Made by a program: the position numbers and the translations under genes
In this document: positions 6,154 through 13,304 of the stretch, in pieces
Layout: each line of letters opens with the position of its first letter
Position numbering within the stretch: the first letter of the stretch is position 1
Assembly (NCBI GenBank): GCA_036160575.1
Contig: JAYYDT010000080.1
Span: 1-19,603 of the forward strand
Length of the DNA stretch: 19,603 bases
Source: TMED26 sp002694075
GTDB lineage: Bacteria > Pseudomonadota > Alphaproteobacteria > Thalassobaculales > Thalassobaculaceae
Direction of reading: 5' to 3'
The notes under the pieces: generated by a model
What the model was told of the DNA's origin: nothing
The model's input: the letters and a program-made list of their open reading frames with translations, nothing else
Database searches by the model: none

Positions 6154-7797
6154 ATGCCAAAAAAGGTCTCTCACGTCGATCAAGCGGTGATCACGCGCGC
6201 CCTCCTGGCTAGCGCCCATGAGATGGGCGCGAAACTGATCCGCTCCGCGCATTCGCCCATCGTGCGCGAGGCGCAGGACTGCTCGGCGGCGCTCCTGGAC
6301 CGGCGCGGTAACGTTGTGGCGCAGTCGGAACTGATCGCGCTGCAGCTCGGCTCAATCACGCACACTTTTCGGCCTTGTCTCGAGCTCTACGATCTCGACG
6401 AGATAGAGCCCGACGATTTCTTCATCAACAACGACCCCTTCCACGGCGGTCAGCATCTGCCGGATATCTTCATTTTTTCGCCGGTCTTCTTTGAGGACGA
6501 ACTGGTCGGTTTCAGCGCCACGGTGGTGCACCACATCGATCTCGGCGGCGGCGCGCCGGGCTTGAATCCGAAGGCCGGCGACATCCATCAGGAAGGTCTC
6601 GTCTTCCCGCCGACAAAGTACAGCCTGACCCGCGATTGGAACGGTGGCGGGTTGGAACGCTTCATCGCCTCCAATGTGCGAATGCCGGAGGCGACCATCG
6701 GTGATTTGAACGCGCAGTTCGCCGCGAATGCGATCGGTGCGGAGCGCATCCGCGAGCTCTGTCGCAAGTTCGGCGTGGACGTGGTCGACGCGGCCATGGT
6801 GGAAATGCTGGACTATGCGGAGCGCCGTATCCGCAGCGCGATTCGCGCCGTGCCGGATGGTGAGTACCACGGCGAGGCGATGATCGATGATGACGGGATC
6901 GGTCAGGCGCCGGTCCGTGTCAAAGCCAAACTGACGGTCGAGGGCGATGGGATCGAGGTCGATTTCACCGGCTCCGACCCTCAAGTCAAAACCAACATGA
7001 ACAACCCGTTCGCGTCGACCGAAGCCGCCGCCATCGCCTGCCTCAAGTCGGTGCTGACGGACCCGGACGTGCCGATCAACGATGGCAGTACCCGGGCGAT
7101 CAAGGTGACGGCCCCCCTCGGCAGCGTCCTCAACCCGACGCCGCCGGCGCCGGTCCGCGCACGCCTATTGCCGAGCTACCGCGTCTTCAACGCGGTGATG
7201 ATGGCGCTTTCGGAAGTTGTGCCGGAACGCGTCATCGCGCCCGGTTACGACACGACGACGGCGGCCTGCCTCAGCGAATTCCGCGACGGTAAATACAATA
7301 TCTATCTTGAAATCTTCGGTGGCGGGTATGGCGGCGGCGCTCACAGCGACGGCGTCGATGGGATCGACTGCGCGCTTTCCAACTGCGCCAACATCCCTAT
7401 GGAAGCGATGGAGCTCGACTACCCGTTCTTTCGGGTTGAGAACTACGCCCTGATCCCGGATTCCGGCGGCAAGGGCAAACACCGGGGCGGCCTCGGCTTC
7501 GAGAAGAGCTACCGTATTCTCGAGGACGGCGTCACCTTCGCCACCTACGGCGACCGCTTCCGCATCGCACCACCCGGCCTGTTCGGCGGCGGCCCGGGCC
7601 GCCACGCGGAAAACCTCATCGAACGCGACGGCGAGACGATTGTGGTCGGCTCAAAGGCGGGGCTGGAGCTGAAGAAAGGCGATCTCCTCGTCATGCGCAC
7701 CGGCGGTGGTGGCGGTTACGGTGACGCGAGTGAACGCGACGCGCGGCTGGAAGCGGAGGACCTGGAAGAGGGGCTGATCACCCGGGCGGCGGAGTAG
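6154..7797 (+). CDS. hyuB: Hydantoinase/oxoprolinase B-type subunit
   Basis: This 547-aa protein is the partner of the upstream HyuA. Motifs of the hydantoinase B family are present: AHSPIVREAQDCSAALLDRR (about 29-48), NNDPFHGGQHLPDI (from 92), HHIDLGGGAPG, PEATIGDLNAQFAANAIGAE, FTGSDPQVKTNMNNPFASTE, IPDSGGKGKHRGGLGFEKSY and the closing MRTGGGGGYGDASERD. In structurally studied relatives the Asp/His residues of the NNDP and HHxDxGG motifs bind a metal at the hydrolytic or transfer site. The length is normal. ATG 6154 has GGGAGGG at RBS distance. It is cotranscribed with hyuA unless the intergenic hairpin attenuates. Likely cytosolic heteromer; substrate unknown. Confidence 0.93.
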   Translation: MPKKVSHVDQAVITRALLASAHEMGAKLIRSAHSPIVREAQDCSAALLDRRGNVVAQSELIALQLGSITHTFRPCLELYDLDEIEPDDFFINNDPFHGGQHLPDIFIFSPVFFEDELVGFSATVVHHIDLGGGAPGLNPKAGDIHQEGLVFPPTKYSLTRDWNGGGLERFIASNVRMPEATIGDLNAQFAANAIGAERIRELCRKFGVDVVDAAMVEMLDYAERRIRSAIRAVPDGEYHGEAMIDDDGIGQAPVRVKAKLTVEGDGIEVDFTGSDPQVKTNMNNPFASTEAAAIACLKSVLTDPDVPINDGSTRAIKVTAPLGSVLNPTPPAPVRARLLPSYRVFNAVMMALSEVVPERVIAPGYDTTTAACLSEFRDGKYNIYLEIFGGGYGGGAHSDGVDGIDCALSNCANIPMEAMELDYPFFRVENYALIPDSGGKGKHRGGLGFEKSYRILEDGVTFATYGDRFRIAPPGLFGGGPGRHAENLIERDGETIVVGSKAGLELKKGDLLVMRTGGGGGYGDASERDARLEAEDLEEGLITRAAE

Positions 7798-8248
7798 GAT
7801 ATCCGTCGACAGTTCCCAAGGCGGCACCTCCTGCGGAGCCCCTCGAAGTATGCCGGCACTGAACGCGCGTTGCCGAATGCGGCGGCGGCCGCCCGTTTCG
7901 CCGCGGGGGCCGGGGTGATGGGCGCGCGGCGCGTTCATAGATATTCACCAATCGCAGATTTTAACCTTCGCGAACTTCGTGAGTGGGCGCGTAAAACATC
8001 TGAATAAGCCCCAATCGTCGCCCCTCCGCATAATGAAATCGACCGCCTGCTCGTCGACGAACGACTGGCATCGTCACATCGAGGGCGCTGTTCAAGGATG
8101 CGTTCATCGCCTGTCGGACCGTGCGCCAGGCTTGGAAATTGGCCCACCTGTGAATTTAGACGCGGTATGATCTCCTGACCGAGGGCGGTGGCGCCCGCCC
8201 CCGTTCGCAGGGTCTTCGTGGGCGCAGAGGCGGAAAAGGGAGGAAACA
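7798..8248 (+). other. Intergenic region with a decayed tail and micro-ORF
   Basis: About 450 bases lie between hyuB and the next small gene. Most of it shows no gene. At 8035-8061 the codons for NEIDRLLVDE, a worn copy of the family tail, are present in the same frame as hyuB, but a TAG (the hyuB stop) and a TAA at 8005 intervene. The tail's own stop has become CGA. Directly after it, the micro-ORF peptide pattern continues (next entry). The 3' end, GGAAAAGGGAGGAAACA, provides the RBS for the gene at 8249. Confidence 0.6.
8035..8153 (+). pseudogene. Remnant of small-gene tail plus micro-ORF
   Basis: The tail codons read NEIDRLLVDE, with the usual TGA stop changed to CGA. The overlapping micro-ORF start has become ACG at 8061. 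Its frame then gives TTGIVTSRALFKDAFIACRT and VRQAWKLAHL before TGA at 8151. The FKDAFIACRTVRQ segment matches the copy at 500 (FKDTIMAYRSARQ) closely, although the body of the upstream small protein cannot be recognised. This is strong evidence that tail and micro-ORF were duplicated together as one DNA unit. Confidence 0.65.
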
Positions 8249-8608
8249 GTGGCGAGATTCATAATTCGCGCAAAATATACCAACGAGGGCTTTAAGGGCA
8301 TGATGGCGGATCCGCAAAACCGCGAGCCCGCAATTCGGAAATTATTTGAGTCGGTTGGCGCTACGGTTAACGAGGTTCTTTACTCGGTGTCCCGCGGCGA
8401 AATCATCGTGGATGTTGAGGGTGACACGGCCGCGGTCGGCCGCGCCGGGATGATTACCCGTTCCAGTGACGCGATTTCCGATTATGAGGTTTCTGAGGTT
8501 ATCTCTCCAAAAGCGATGGCGACGATGATGCGCGACGCATCAGACGCTTCGCGGCAATTCAGCGCCCCAAACCAAGACGAGATCGACCGTATGCTCCTCG
8601 ACGAATGA
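8249..8608 (+). CDS. Solo A-like GYD-like small protein with constant tail
   Basis: This 119-aa protein starts at GTG 8249 with AAGGGAGGAAAC just upstream (MARFIIRAKYTNEGFKGMMA). The N-terminal half is A-type (EGFKGMMADPQNRE), while the middle, VNEVLYSVSRGEIIVDVEGD, resembles the B-type strand. The tail is APNQDEIDRMLLDE. Unlike the others it has no adjacent partner, and it ends Asp-Glu as expected for a gene followed by a micro-ORF rather than by a partner. TGA overlaps ATG 8605. It may form homodimers. Upstream lies the hyu operon and downstream a formamidase-like hydrolase. Function unknown. Confidence 0.87.
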   Translation: MARFIIRAKYTNEGFKGMMADPQNREPAIRKLFESVGATVNEVLYSVSRGEIIVDVEGDTAAVGRAGMITRSSDAISDYEVSEVISPKAMATMMRDASDASRQFSAPNQDEIDRMLLDE

Positions 8609-8682
8609 CGACGGTCAACACATCAAGCGCCCTGTTCAAAGACACCCAGACGGCCTGTGGGTCACCGCGCCGGGCGGCATGA
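8605..8682 (+). CDS. Conserved micro-ORF overlapping the tail stop (25 aa)
   Basis: ATG 8605 overlaps the TGA of the preceding gene in the ATGA arrangement and encodes MTTVNTSSALFKDTQTACGS then PRRAA and TGA. The first 13 residues match the consensus found at 500, 3848 and 8061. Translational coupling through the overlapping stop/start is likely if the peptide is made. No known family is recognised. It might be the truncated N-terminus of a larger gene lost from this locus. Confidence 0.45.
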   Translation: MTTVNTSSALFKDTQTACGSPRRAA

Positions 8683-8806
8683 TGACGGCCATCGTTATTT
8701 GATTACGATATAATGAAGCGCCTAGATAAGCGGCGGGGCGACCAAAAACCTTTTTGGTTCATGTGTCGGTCTTGCTTTGGGGAGCGGACACAAAGGGGGG
8801 AACCGG

Positions 8807-9658
8807 ATGCAACAGCGATTAAACAAGGCGCAGATCAGCGCGGCTGAGTGGGAGATACAATTCAACCCGCGCGCGGCCACACCAGATTCCGAGGCCTATC
8901 GCGCGATGTTGGCGCCCTATAATGCCGCCGCGGTGGCCGAACTGCGTTGCCATTCGGATGTTAGCTTTGGCGATCATCCCTTGCGCAACCTTGATATTTT
9001 CCCGGCCGCCAGCGCACACGCGCCTGTTCATGTGTTCATCCACGGTGGTTATTGGCGCAGTCAAGACAAAGCGAACTTCGCTTTCGTCGCCGGCGCTCTC
9101 GTGCCCATGGGGATCACGACCGTCATCATGAATTATGAACTTTGTCCAGAGACGGATTTGAATGGCGTGACATCCTCCGCCCTTGATGGGTTCGCCTGGA
9201 TATCCGAGCATATTGGAGACTACGGCGGTGACCCGCGTAACATTTCGATCTCAGGGCATTCCGCCGGCGCGCACCTCACCGCTGAAATCATGGCTCATGA
9301 CCACAGCCCAAGTCGGGCCATCAGCGGGGCTGTGATGATCAGCGGTGTCTTCGACCCAGCCAACGTGTCAAAAACCTCGGTTAATGACGTCTTGTGTCTG
9401 AGCCCGGAAACCATCAGCCGCCGCAATGTGCTGCTGCGGCCAACGCGTATGCAGGCCCAAACGACAATCGTTGTCGGCGGCGATGAACCGGAACTCTGGG
9501 TCGATCAATCGGTTGATTATTATCATCACTTGCGGCGGCAAGGCATGAAGCCGAGCTTGCATGTGCTGCCGGCATTGAATCACTACAATATCCTCGGTCT
9601 ATTCCACGACCCCAATGGCCCTGTTATCGAAGCGATTACCTCGGCGGCTAACGGCTAA
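8807..9658 (+). CDS. Alpha/beta hydrolase, kynurenine formamidase-like
   Basis: This 283-aa protein is an esterase/lipase-type alpha/beta hydrolase of the arylformamidase (kynurenine formamidase) group. The oxyanion-hole motif HGGYW is at 79-83, the nucleophile elbow GHSAG at 150-154 (Ser152), the acid probably Asp226 in VVGGDEPEL, and the base His259 in NHYN. It has no signal peptide, so it is cytosolic. The start is ATG 8807, preceded by AAAGGGGGGAACC; an in-frame TTG ten codons upstream has weaker support. Known relatives deformylate N-formylkynurenine or cleave related amides, which suits the hydantoin/amide theme nearby, but the substrate is inferred. After its TAA, 42 further in-frame codons end in the family tail. 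Confidence 0.9.
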   Translation: MQQRLNKAQISAAEWEIQFNPRAATPDSEAYRAMLAPYNAAAVAELRCHSDVSFGDHPLRNLDIFPAASAHAPVHVFIHGGYWRSQDKANFAFVAGALVPMGITTVIMNYELCPETDLNGVTSSALDGFAWISEHIGDYGGDPRNISISGHSAGAHLTAEIMAHDHSPSRAISGAVMISGVFDPANVSKTSVNDVLCLSPETISRRNVLLRPTRMQAQTTIVVGGDEPELWVDQSVDYYHHLRRQGMKPSLHVLPALNHYNILGLFHDPNGPVIEAITSAANG

Positions 9659-9787
9659 ATCCATCGGGGCGACCGTTTCTGGCAGAGACGGTTGAGCCGC
9701 CAGCCTGCCAGCGAGGTTCAAAAATTAGTGGCGGAATTCCAACCGTCCGATCAAGACGAGATCGATAGTATGCTGCTAGAGGAATGA
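9659..9787 (+). pseudogene. In-frame tail remnant following the hydrolase stop
   Basis: Directly after the hydrolase TAA (9656-9658), the same frame stays open for 42 codons and ends VQKLVAEFQPSDQDEIDSMLLEE (positions 9717-9784), then TGA at 9785. Only the last ~25 codons look like the end of a family member (LVAEF.PSDQDEID); no core domain precedes them. The usual Arg of EIDRML is Ser. It is either the stump of a deleted small gene or an extension that would be added to the hydrolase by stop read-through; the former is more likely. Confidence 0.6.
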
Positions 9788-9860
9788 CCGCCATCGGCAC
9801 CGCGGCCCGCATTCAAAGAGACGCTCATGGATTCTCGGTCGGCGGGCCAAATTGGCGCAT
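9784..9860 (+). pseudogene. Frame-shifted micro-ORF copy
   Basis: ATG 9784 overlaps the TGA of the tail remnant and begins MTAIGTAAR. Around 9808 the frame matching the consensus changes, after which the other frame reads FKETLMDSRSAGQIG, close to FKDTIMAYRSARQ at 500. The single-base shift suggests this copy is dead. Confidence 0.5.
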
Positions 9861-9890
9861 CGACCGCCTCGCCTTGCGGGCCGCCACGAA

Positions 9891-9905
9891 GGCCCCACGG
9901 GGGCC
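9891..9905. other. Short GC hairpin
   Basis: GGCCCC-ACG-GGGGCC is a perfect six-base stem within the otherwise gene-free stretch 9861-10030. No T-run follows, so it is not a convincing terminator. Nothing else is seen in this stretch apart from the RBS AAGGAGG at about 10018. Confidence 0.3.
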
Positions 9906-10030
9906 AGGAAGGCCTTAGCCGGGGGATACCGAAACCGGCCGGAACCCAATTTAATTGTCCTCATGGTGACTTCCATGCGCCGTGAGACTAATTTGCAGAC
10001 GGACCACACGCCGCATCAAGGAGGCTGATC

Positions 10031-10447
10031 ATGACGCCAAGTCGCACGCAGCGCGACGCCATTTTTAAGGCTTTTGGCCGCGCTTTTTTCAAGCAAGATC
10101 TCGACCTCATGTACGAGGTGGTGACGGCTGACTTCACCTGGACAGTCGACGACGGCGATAAAGTTCATGTGCTGGACAGCCGCGATAAGATCGCCGATTT
10201 CTTCGAACAGCGCCGGGGCAAGTTTGAAAACGTCCGCTTTGACGATGTGGTGTTTCATCACGCGGCCGATGCCACCTTCATGACGTATCGGATGACCGGC
10301 ACCGACGTCGCGACAGGTGAGGCTTTCGCCAAGGTCGGTGTCGAGCGATACACTTTCCGCGATGGAAAGCTGACGGTGAAGGACGTCTACAGTCGCCCGG
10401 CCGAAATTGAGGCGCCCAGAGCCACCAACTCGACAAGGGGCGTTTAG
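10031..10447 (+). CDS. SnoaL-like / NTF2-fold protein
   Basis: This 138-aa protein is a single SnoaL-like (NTF2-superfamily) domain: an N-terminal helix AIFKAFGRAFFKQDLDLMYE, the typical VVTADFTWTVDDGD strand, DSRDKIADFFEQRRG, then beta strands FDDVVFHHAADATFMTYRMTGT and VGVERYTFRDGKLTVKDVYSRP. ATG 10031 has AAGGAGGCTGATC upstream. Such proteins bind small hydrophobic ligands in a cone-shaped cavity. Some are isomerases or cyclases, others have no known activity. There is no catalytic signature that identifies a reaction. It precedes a Nudix gene by about 80 bases and may share its transcript. Confidence 0.85.
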   Translation: MTPSRTQRDAIFKAFGRAFFKQDLDLMYEVVTADFTWTVDDGDKVHVLDSRDKIADFFEQRRGKFENVRFDDVVFHHAADATFMTYRMTGTDVATGEAFAKVGVERYTFRDGKLTVKDVYSRPAEIEAPRATNSTRGV

Positions 10448-10527
10448 GTCATCATAAGCTCCCCGCTTTGGCGTTACGGGCGTATAGTCAAAGACAACCT
10501 AAAAAAAACCTGGAGGGAAACAGGCCC

Positions 10528-10962
10528 GTGCACCGCGTTGGAATTATACCTTTCGATATTCGCGACGAAAATATCGCCGTGCTTTTTGTGACATCTCAAT
10601 CTCGCGGGCGATGGATTTTACCCAAGGGAAAAAAGAAAAAGGACGAAACGCATATCGCCGCTTGCCACCGCGAGGGTTTCGAAGAAGCTGGCGTCCGCGG
10701 TGAAGTGTTCGAAGACTTTCCCATCACGGTTGTGATCACCAAATCAACGGCGACCAGCACGACCCCCGTTCTGGTGACGTATTATCCGTTCCTGGTCATG
10801 GAACAAGTGGATGACTGGCCGGAACGCGATAAACGGCAGCGCCATTGGGCTTTGATTGAAGACGCGCCGCGCGTCGCCTACCGCGAGGACTATCGGCCTC
10901 TCATCCGGCACTTTGAAAACTTGCGGGCCTGGATCACAGAGACCGCACAACAGCATAAATAA
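10528..10962 (+). CDS. Nudix hydrolase
   Basis: This 144-aa protein carries a clear Nudix box at residues 34-56 (GKKKKDETHIAACHREGFEE then AGV). It fits G-x5-E-x7-R-E-x-x-E-E-x-G-V, with Gly50 where a hydrophobic residue is usual. Nudix enzymes cleave nucleoside diphosphates or related X-diphosphates with Mg2+. The compact single-domain size, the SRGRWILPKGKKKK lead-in and the basic stretch resemble the DIPP/Ap4A-like group that acts on polyphosphorylated compounds; this is a similarity, not an assignment. I chose GTG 10528 because GGAGGG lies about ten bases upstream; an in-frame TTG at 10468 would add 20 atypical residues. Its last 29 bases overlap the convergent phosphate transporter gene. 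Confidence 0.9.
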   Translation: MHRVGIIPFDIRDENIAVLFVTSQSRGRWILPKGKKKKDETHIAACHREGFEEAGVRGEVFEDFPITVVITKSTATSTTPVLVTYYPFLVMEQVDDWPERDKRQRHWALIEDAPRVAYREDYRPLIRHFENLRAWITETAQQHK

Positions 10963-12469
10963 GCGCCGAGAGACAGGCCGCCGCCGGCACCGTGATCAGC
11001 CATGCCGCGGCGATCGACAGAACGAATTGTCGACGCACCAAACGGCGTGTGGATTTATAGCTCTTGCTGTTGAACGCCTCGTCAGCCGTCGCATTCAGTT
11101 TGTGGCCTGGGCGCAGTTTGCGTTTGTTCGGGTTTTCCAGGAGTTCACGCAAAAACCCGACGCCGAAGACCGCGCCGACGGCGATGTGAGTGGAACTCAC
11201 CGGCAGTCCCAGCGTTGTCGCGATCAATACCGTGACGGCCGCCGAAAGGGCGACGCAATACGCCCGCATAGCGTTCAGGCGGGTGATTTTTTGGCCAACG
11301 ACGGTGATCAGTTTGGGTCCAAATAAGCCCAGACCCAAGGCGATACCAAAGGCGCCGACGGTCATCACCCAAAATGGAATTTCCACTGACGCGGCGATGC
11401 CGTCGTTTTGCCCGACCGTGGAAACGATCGCCGCCAGGGGGCCAACCGCGTTGGCGACATCGTTGGCGCCATGGGCGAAGGATAGCAAAGCGGCGCCGGC
11501 GATGAGCGGAATATGGAACAGCGTGTAAAGGTCCGAACGGCTCTGGGTGAGGGTTTGTGTCTTGCGTGCGATATATGGTTTGGCCCACAGAAACGCGGCG
11601 ACGGCGCACGCCAGCGCGAACCCGGCGACTTCGACGAAATCGGGGCGCCAGATCTTTTTGAGGCCCTTCATGGCCATATAGGCCGCGAAAGCGGCCGCCA
11701 TCAGGGCGATCAAAACCGGTACCCATCGGCGGGCTTCGGCCAGCCGATCTGCGGTGTAGAGTATTTTCTTTTTAATGAAAAATAAGAGTGCCGCCGCACA
11801 GGCGGCGCCGAACACAGGTGAAATCACCCAACTGGCGGCAATGGCCGCCATGGTTGGCCAATTGACCAATTCGAACCCGGCGGCGGCGATGCCCGCCCCC
11901 ATTACGCCGCCGACAATGGAATGGGTTGTCGAGACCGGCGCGTTCAGCAAGGTCGCAAGGTTAATCCACAGCGCGGCCGCGAATAACGCGCTCAACATCA
12001 AGGCACGGAAAGTGGCGACGTCAATCGCTTCCCCCGGCGAAATGATCCCTTTTGAGACGGTCTTGACGACATCGCCGCCGGCCAGGATGGCGCCGGCGCT
12101 TTCGCAAACCGCGGCGATTAGAACAGCCATGCCGACGGTCAGAACCCGGCCACCCACCGCCGGGCCCATATTGTTGGCGACGTCGTTGGCGCCGATGTTC
12201 AGCGCCATATACCCGCCAATCACCGCGGCGATGGCGATGAGCACCCAATCCTCGCCGAAGCGAACCTGGTCGCCGGCGACGAACAAGGCGACGGCAGCGA
12301 GGAATACGACCGACAGGCCGGCCGGAACGATCACGCCGCTAAAGCGTAAGACCTGCGCCTGGGTATACCGGTACCTGCGTAGATCGTTTACGTAGCGGTT
12401 TTCGGGTTTTTTTTCGGTCAAGGCGAGGTCCCAGCTAACGTCGTTTATCTGAGGGTATTGGCTTCCCAC
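10934..12469 (-). CDS. Inorganic phosphate transporter, PiT family
   Basis: This 511-aa inner-membrane protein has the two PiT signatures, NIGANDVANNMGPAVGGR (GAND from 93) and HGANDVANAVGPLAAI (from 333), each heading a repeat of the inverted-topology transporter. Ten or more hydrophobic segments are visible, with a charged cytoplasmic loop (AMKGLKKIWRPDF...KTQTLTQSRSDLY) in the middle. It takes up phosphate or metal phosphate driven by H+ or Na+. The ~40-residue hydrophilic N-terminus is longer than in E. coli PitA and fits the alpha-proteobacterial/organellar-like type. The GTG start at 12469 has no good RBS, so the start is uncertain. It converges with the Nudix gene, a possible link to polyphosphate metabolism only by proximity. 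Confidence 0.93.
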   Translation of the reverse strand: MGSQYPQINDVSWDLALTEKKPENRYVNDLRRYRYTQAQVLRFSGVIVPAGLSVVFLAAVALFVAGDQVRFGEDWVLIAIAAVIGGYMALNIGANDVANNMGPAVGGRVLTVGMAVLIAAVCESAGAILAGGDVVKTVSKGIISPGEAIDVATFRALMLSALFAAALWINLATLLNAPVSTTHSIVGGVMGAGIAAAGFELVNWPTMAAIAASWVISPVFGAACAAALLFFIKKKILYTADRLAEARRWVPVLIALMAAAFAAYMAMKGLKKIWRPDFVEVAGFALACAVAAFLWAKPYIARKTQTLTQSRSDLYTLFHIPLIAGAALLSFAHGANDVANAVGPLAAIVSTVGQNDGIAASVEIPFWVMTVGAFGIALGLGLFGPKLITVVGQKITRLNAMRAYCVALSAAVTVLIATTLGLPVSSTHIAVGAVFGVGFLRELLENPNKRKLRPGHKLNATADEAFNSKSYKSTRRLVRRQFVLSIAAAWLITVPAAACLSALIYAVVRSL

Positions 12470-12701
12470 GCGTGGTGGTGCCGAGCAAGCTTTTAAGTTT
12501 CCCGATTATTTTTAGACGCTATTTGACATCTTCGAACGGGCCATAAGTCTATGGCAAGGCGTGCTTTTCGATTGTGTCGCCGTCTTTCTGACCGATATGC
12601 GTGAGCCAATATGGCTGGCCGTATCGGCACCGGCGGCGAGCGTGATGCCGCTTGCGATTCGCCAAGGCGGTTATGCCGCGACGACACCATCAAGGCGCTT
12701 T

Positions 12702-13019
12702 TCACGGCTGGCGCTCTTTTTCAACAACCGGGACGGCGTTTTGAAAGAAATAGGTGATATCTCCCTCGTGGTAAAAAGTGTCCGTCACCCGCGCGCGCAC
12801 CTCTTTCTGAAAGGCCTGTCGGGCGGGAAGGTTCCGCGCGGCCGCATCGTAGGACGGGTAGGTGGCAATCGACATGAGGGATGTCGGACCGGTTCGGATA
12901 TTCAGGACGAGTTCCAATGTCGGAAACGCTTGGTCTCTGATTTTCTCGTAATAGGCTTCCGCCGCATCGACATCTTCCGGACTTTGAAACTCCAGAACAG
13001 TGACTCGTCCAATGCTCAT
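12702..13019 (-). CDS. Small conserved-looking protein, possible alpha/beta-barrel fold
   Basis: This 105-aa protein starts at 13019 (MSIGRVTVLEFQSPEDVDAA), with GGGAAGGGG upstream; the open frame extends further 5' but without a convincing RBS. The pattern is strand (GRVTVLEF), helix (PEDVDAAEAYYEKIRDQ), strand (LELVLNIRTG), strand (SLMSIATYPSYDAAARN), helix (LPARQAFQKEVRARV) and strand (DTFYHEGDITYFF). This is like dimeric ferredoxin-fold proteins such as the ABM/EthD/GYD superfamily. It lacks the EIDRMLL tail. I do not recognise a specific family. It is divergent from the second hyuA, with a shared 285-base promoter region. Confidence 0.7.
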   Translation of the reverse strand: MSIGRVTVLEFQSPEDVDAAEAYYEKIRDQAFPTLELVLNIRTGPTSLMSIATYPSYDAAARNLPARQAFQKEVRARVTDTFYHEGDITYFFQNAVPVVEKERQP

Positions 13020-13245
13020 CGCCGGCCCCTTCCCGCTGAAATAGCCGTTCTTTGTCGGCAAAAATAGACCCGCGGACGGTCGCGTTTTTGAGTGCGCCCG
13101 GTCCCCGTCTCTCGTGCTTCGGTAGCGATTATGCTGAACGCTGGAGTTGATCGCAAACCGCGCCGGCGCTTCTGGGAACAGGGCCGCGTTGTGACGCCGA
13201 GGCGGGGATATCATGCCTCCAGGCACAAAACGAAGGCGTGACTGT

Positions 13246-13261
13246 TAACGCGAGCGCGTTA
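13246..13261. promoter_or_regulatory. Palindromic candidate operator upstream of second hyuA
   Basis: TAACGCGAGCGCGTTA has perfect seven-base arms around a two-base centre. It lies 43 bases before the hyuA ATG at 13305, between divergently arranged genes. Its size and symmetry are what a dimeric repressor (for example LacI- or GntR-type) would bind. No regulator gene is present in the window, so the assignment is inferred. Confidence 0.45.
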
Positions 13262-13304
13262 GAATTCGCGTCGATTTAATGGATTTCTTGACCGGGGCGG
13301 GACG

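Noticed and set aside
6352..6984. 210-codon minus-strand ORF
   Set aside because: It lies wholly within hyuB on the opposite strand, with shadow-like composition and no motif.
11775..12395. 206-codon plus-strand ORF
   Set aside because: Antisense to the phosphate transporter; Ala/Thr/Pro-rich as expected for the complement of a GC-rich membrane-protein gene.
12561..13067. 168-codon plus-strand ORF
   Set aside because: Mostly antisense to the 105-aa minus-strand gene, which has a better RBS and a regular strand/helix pattern.
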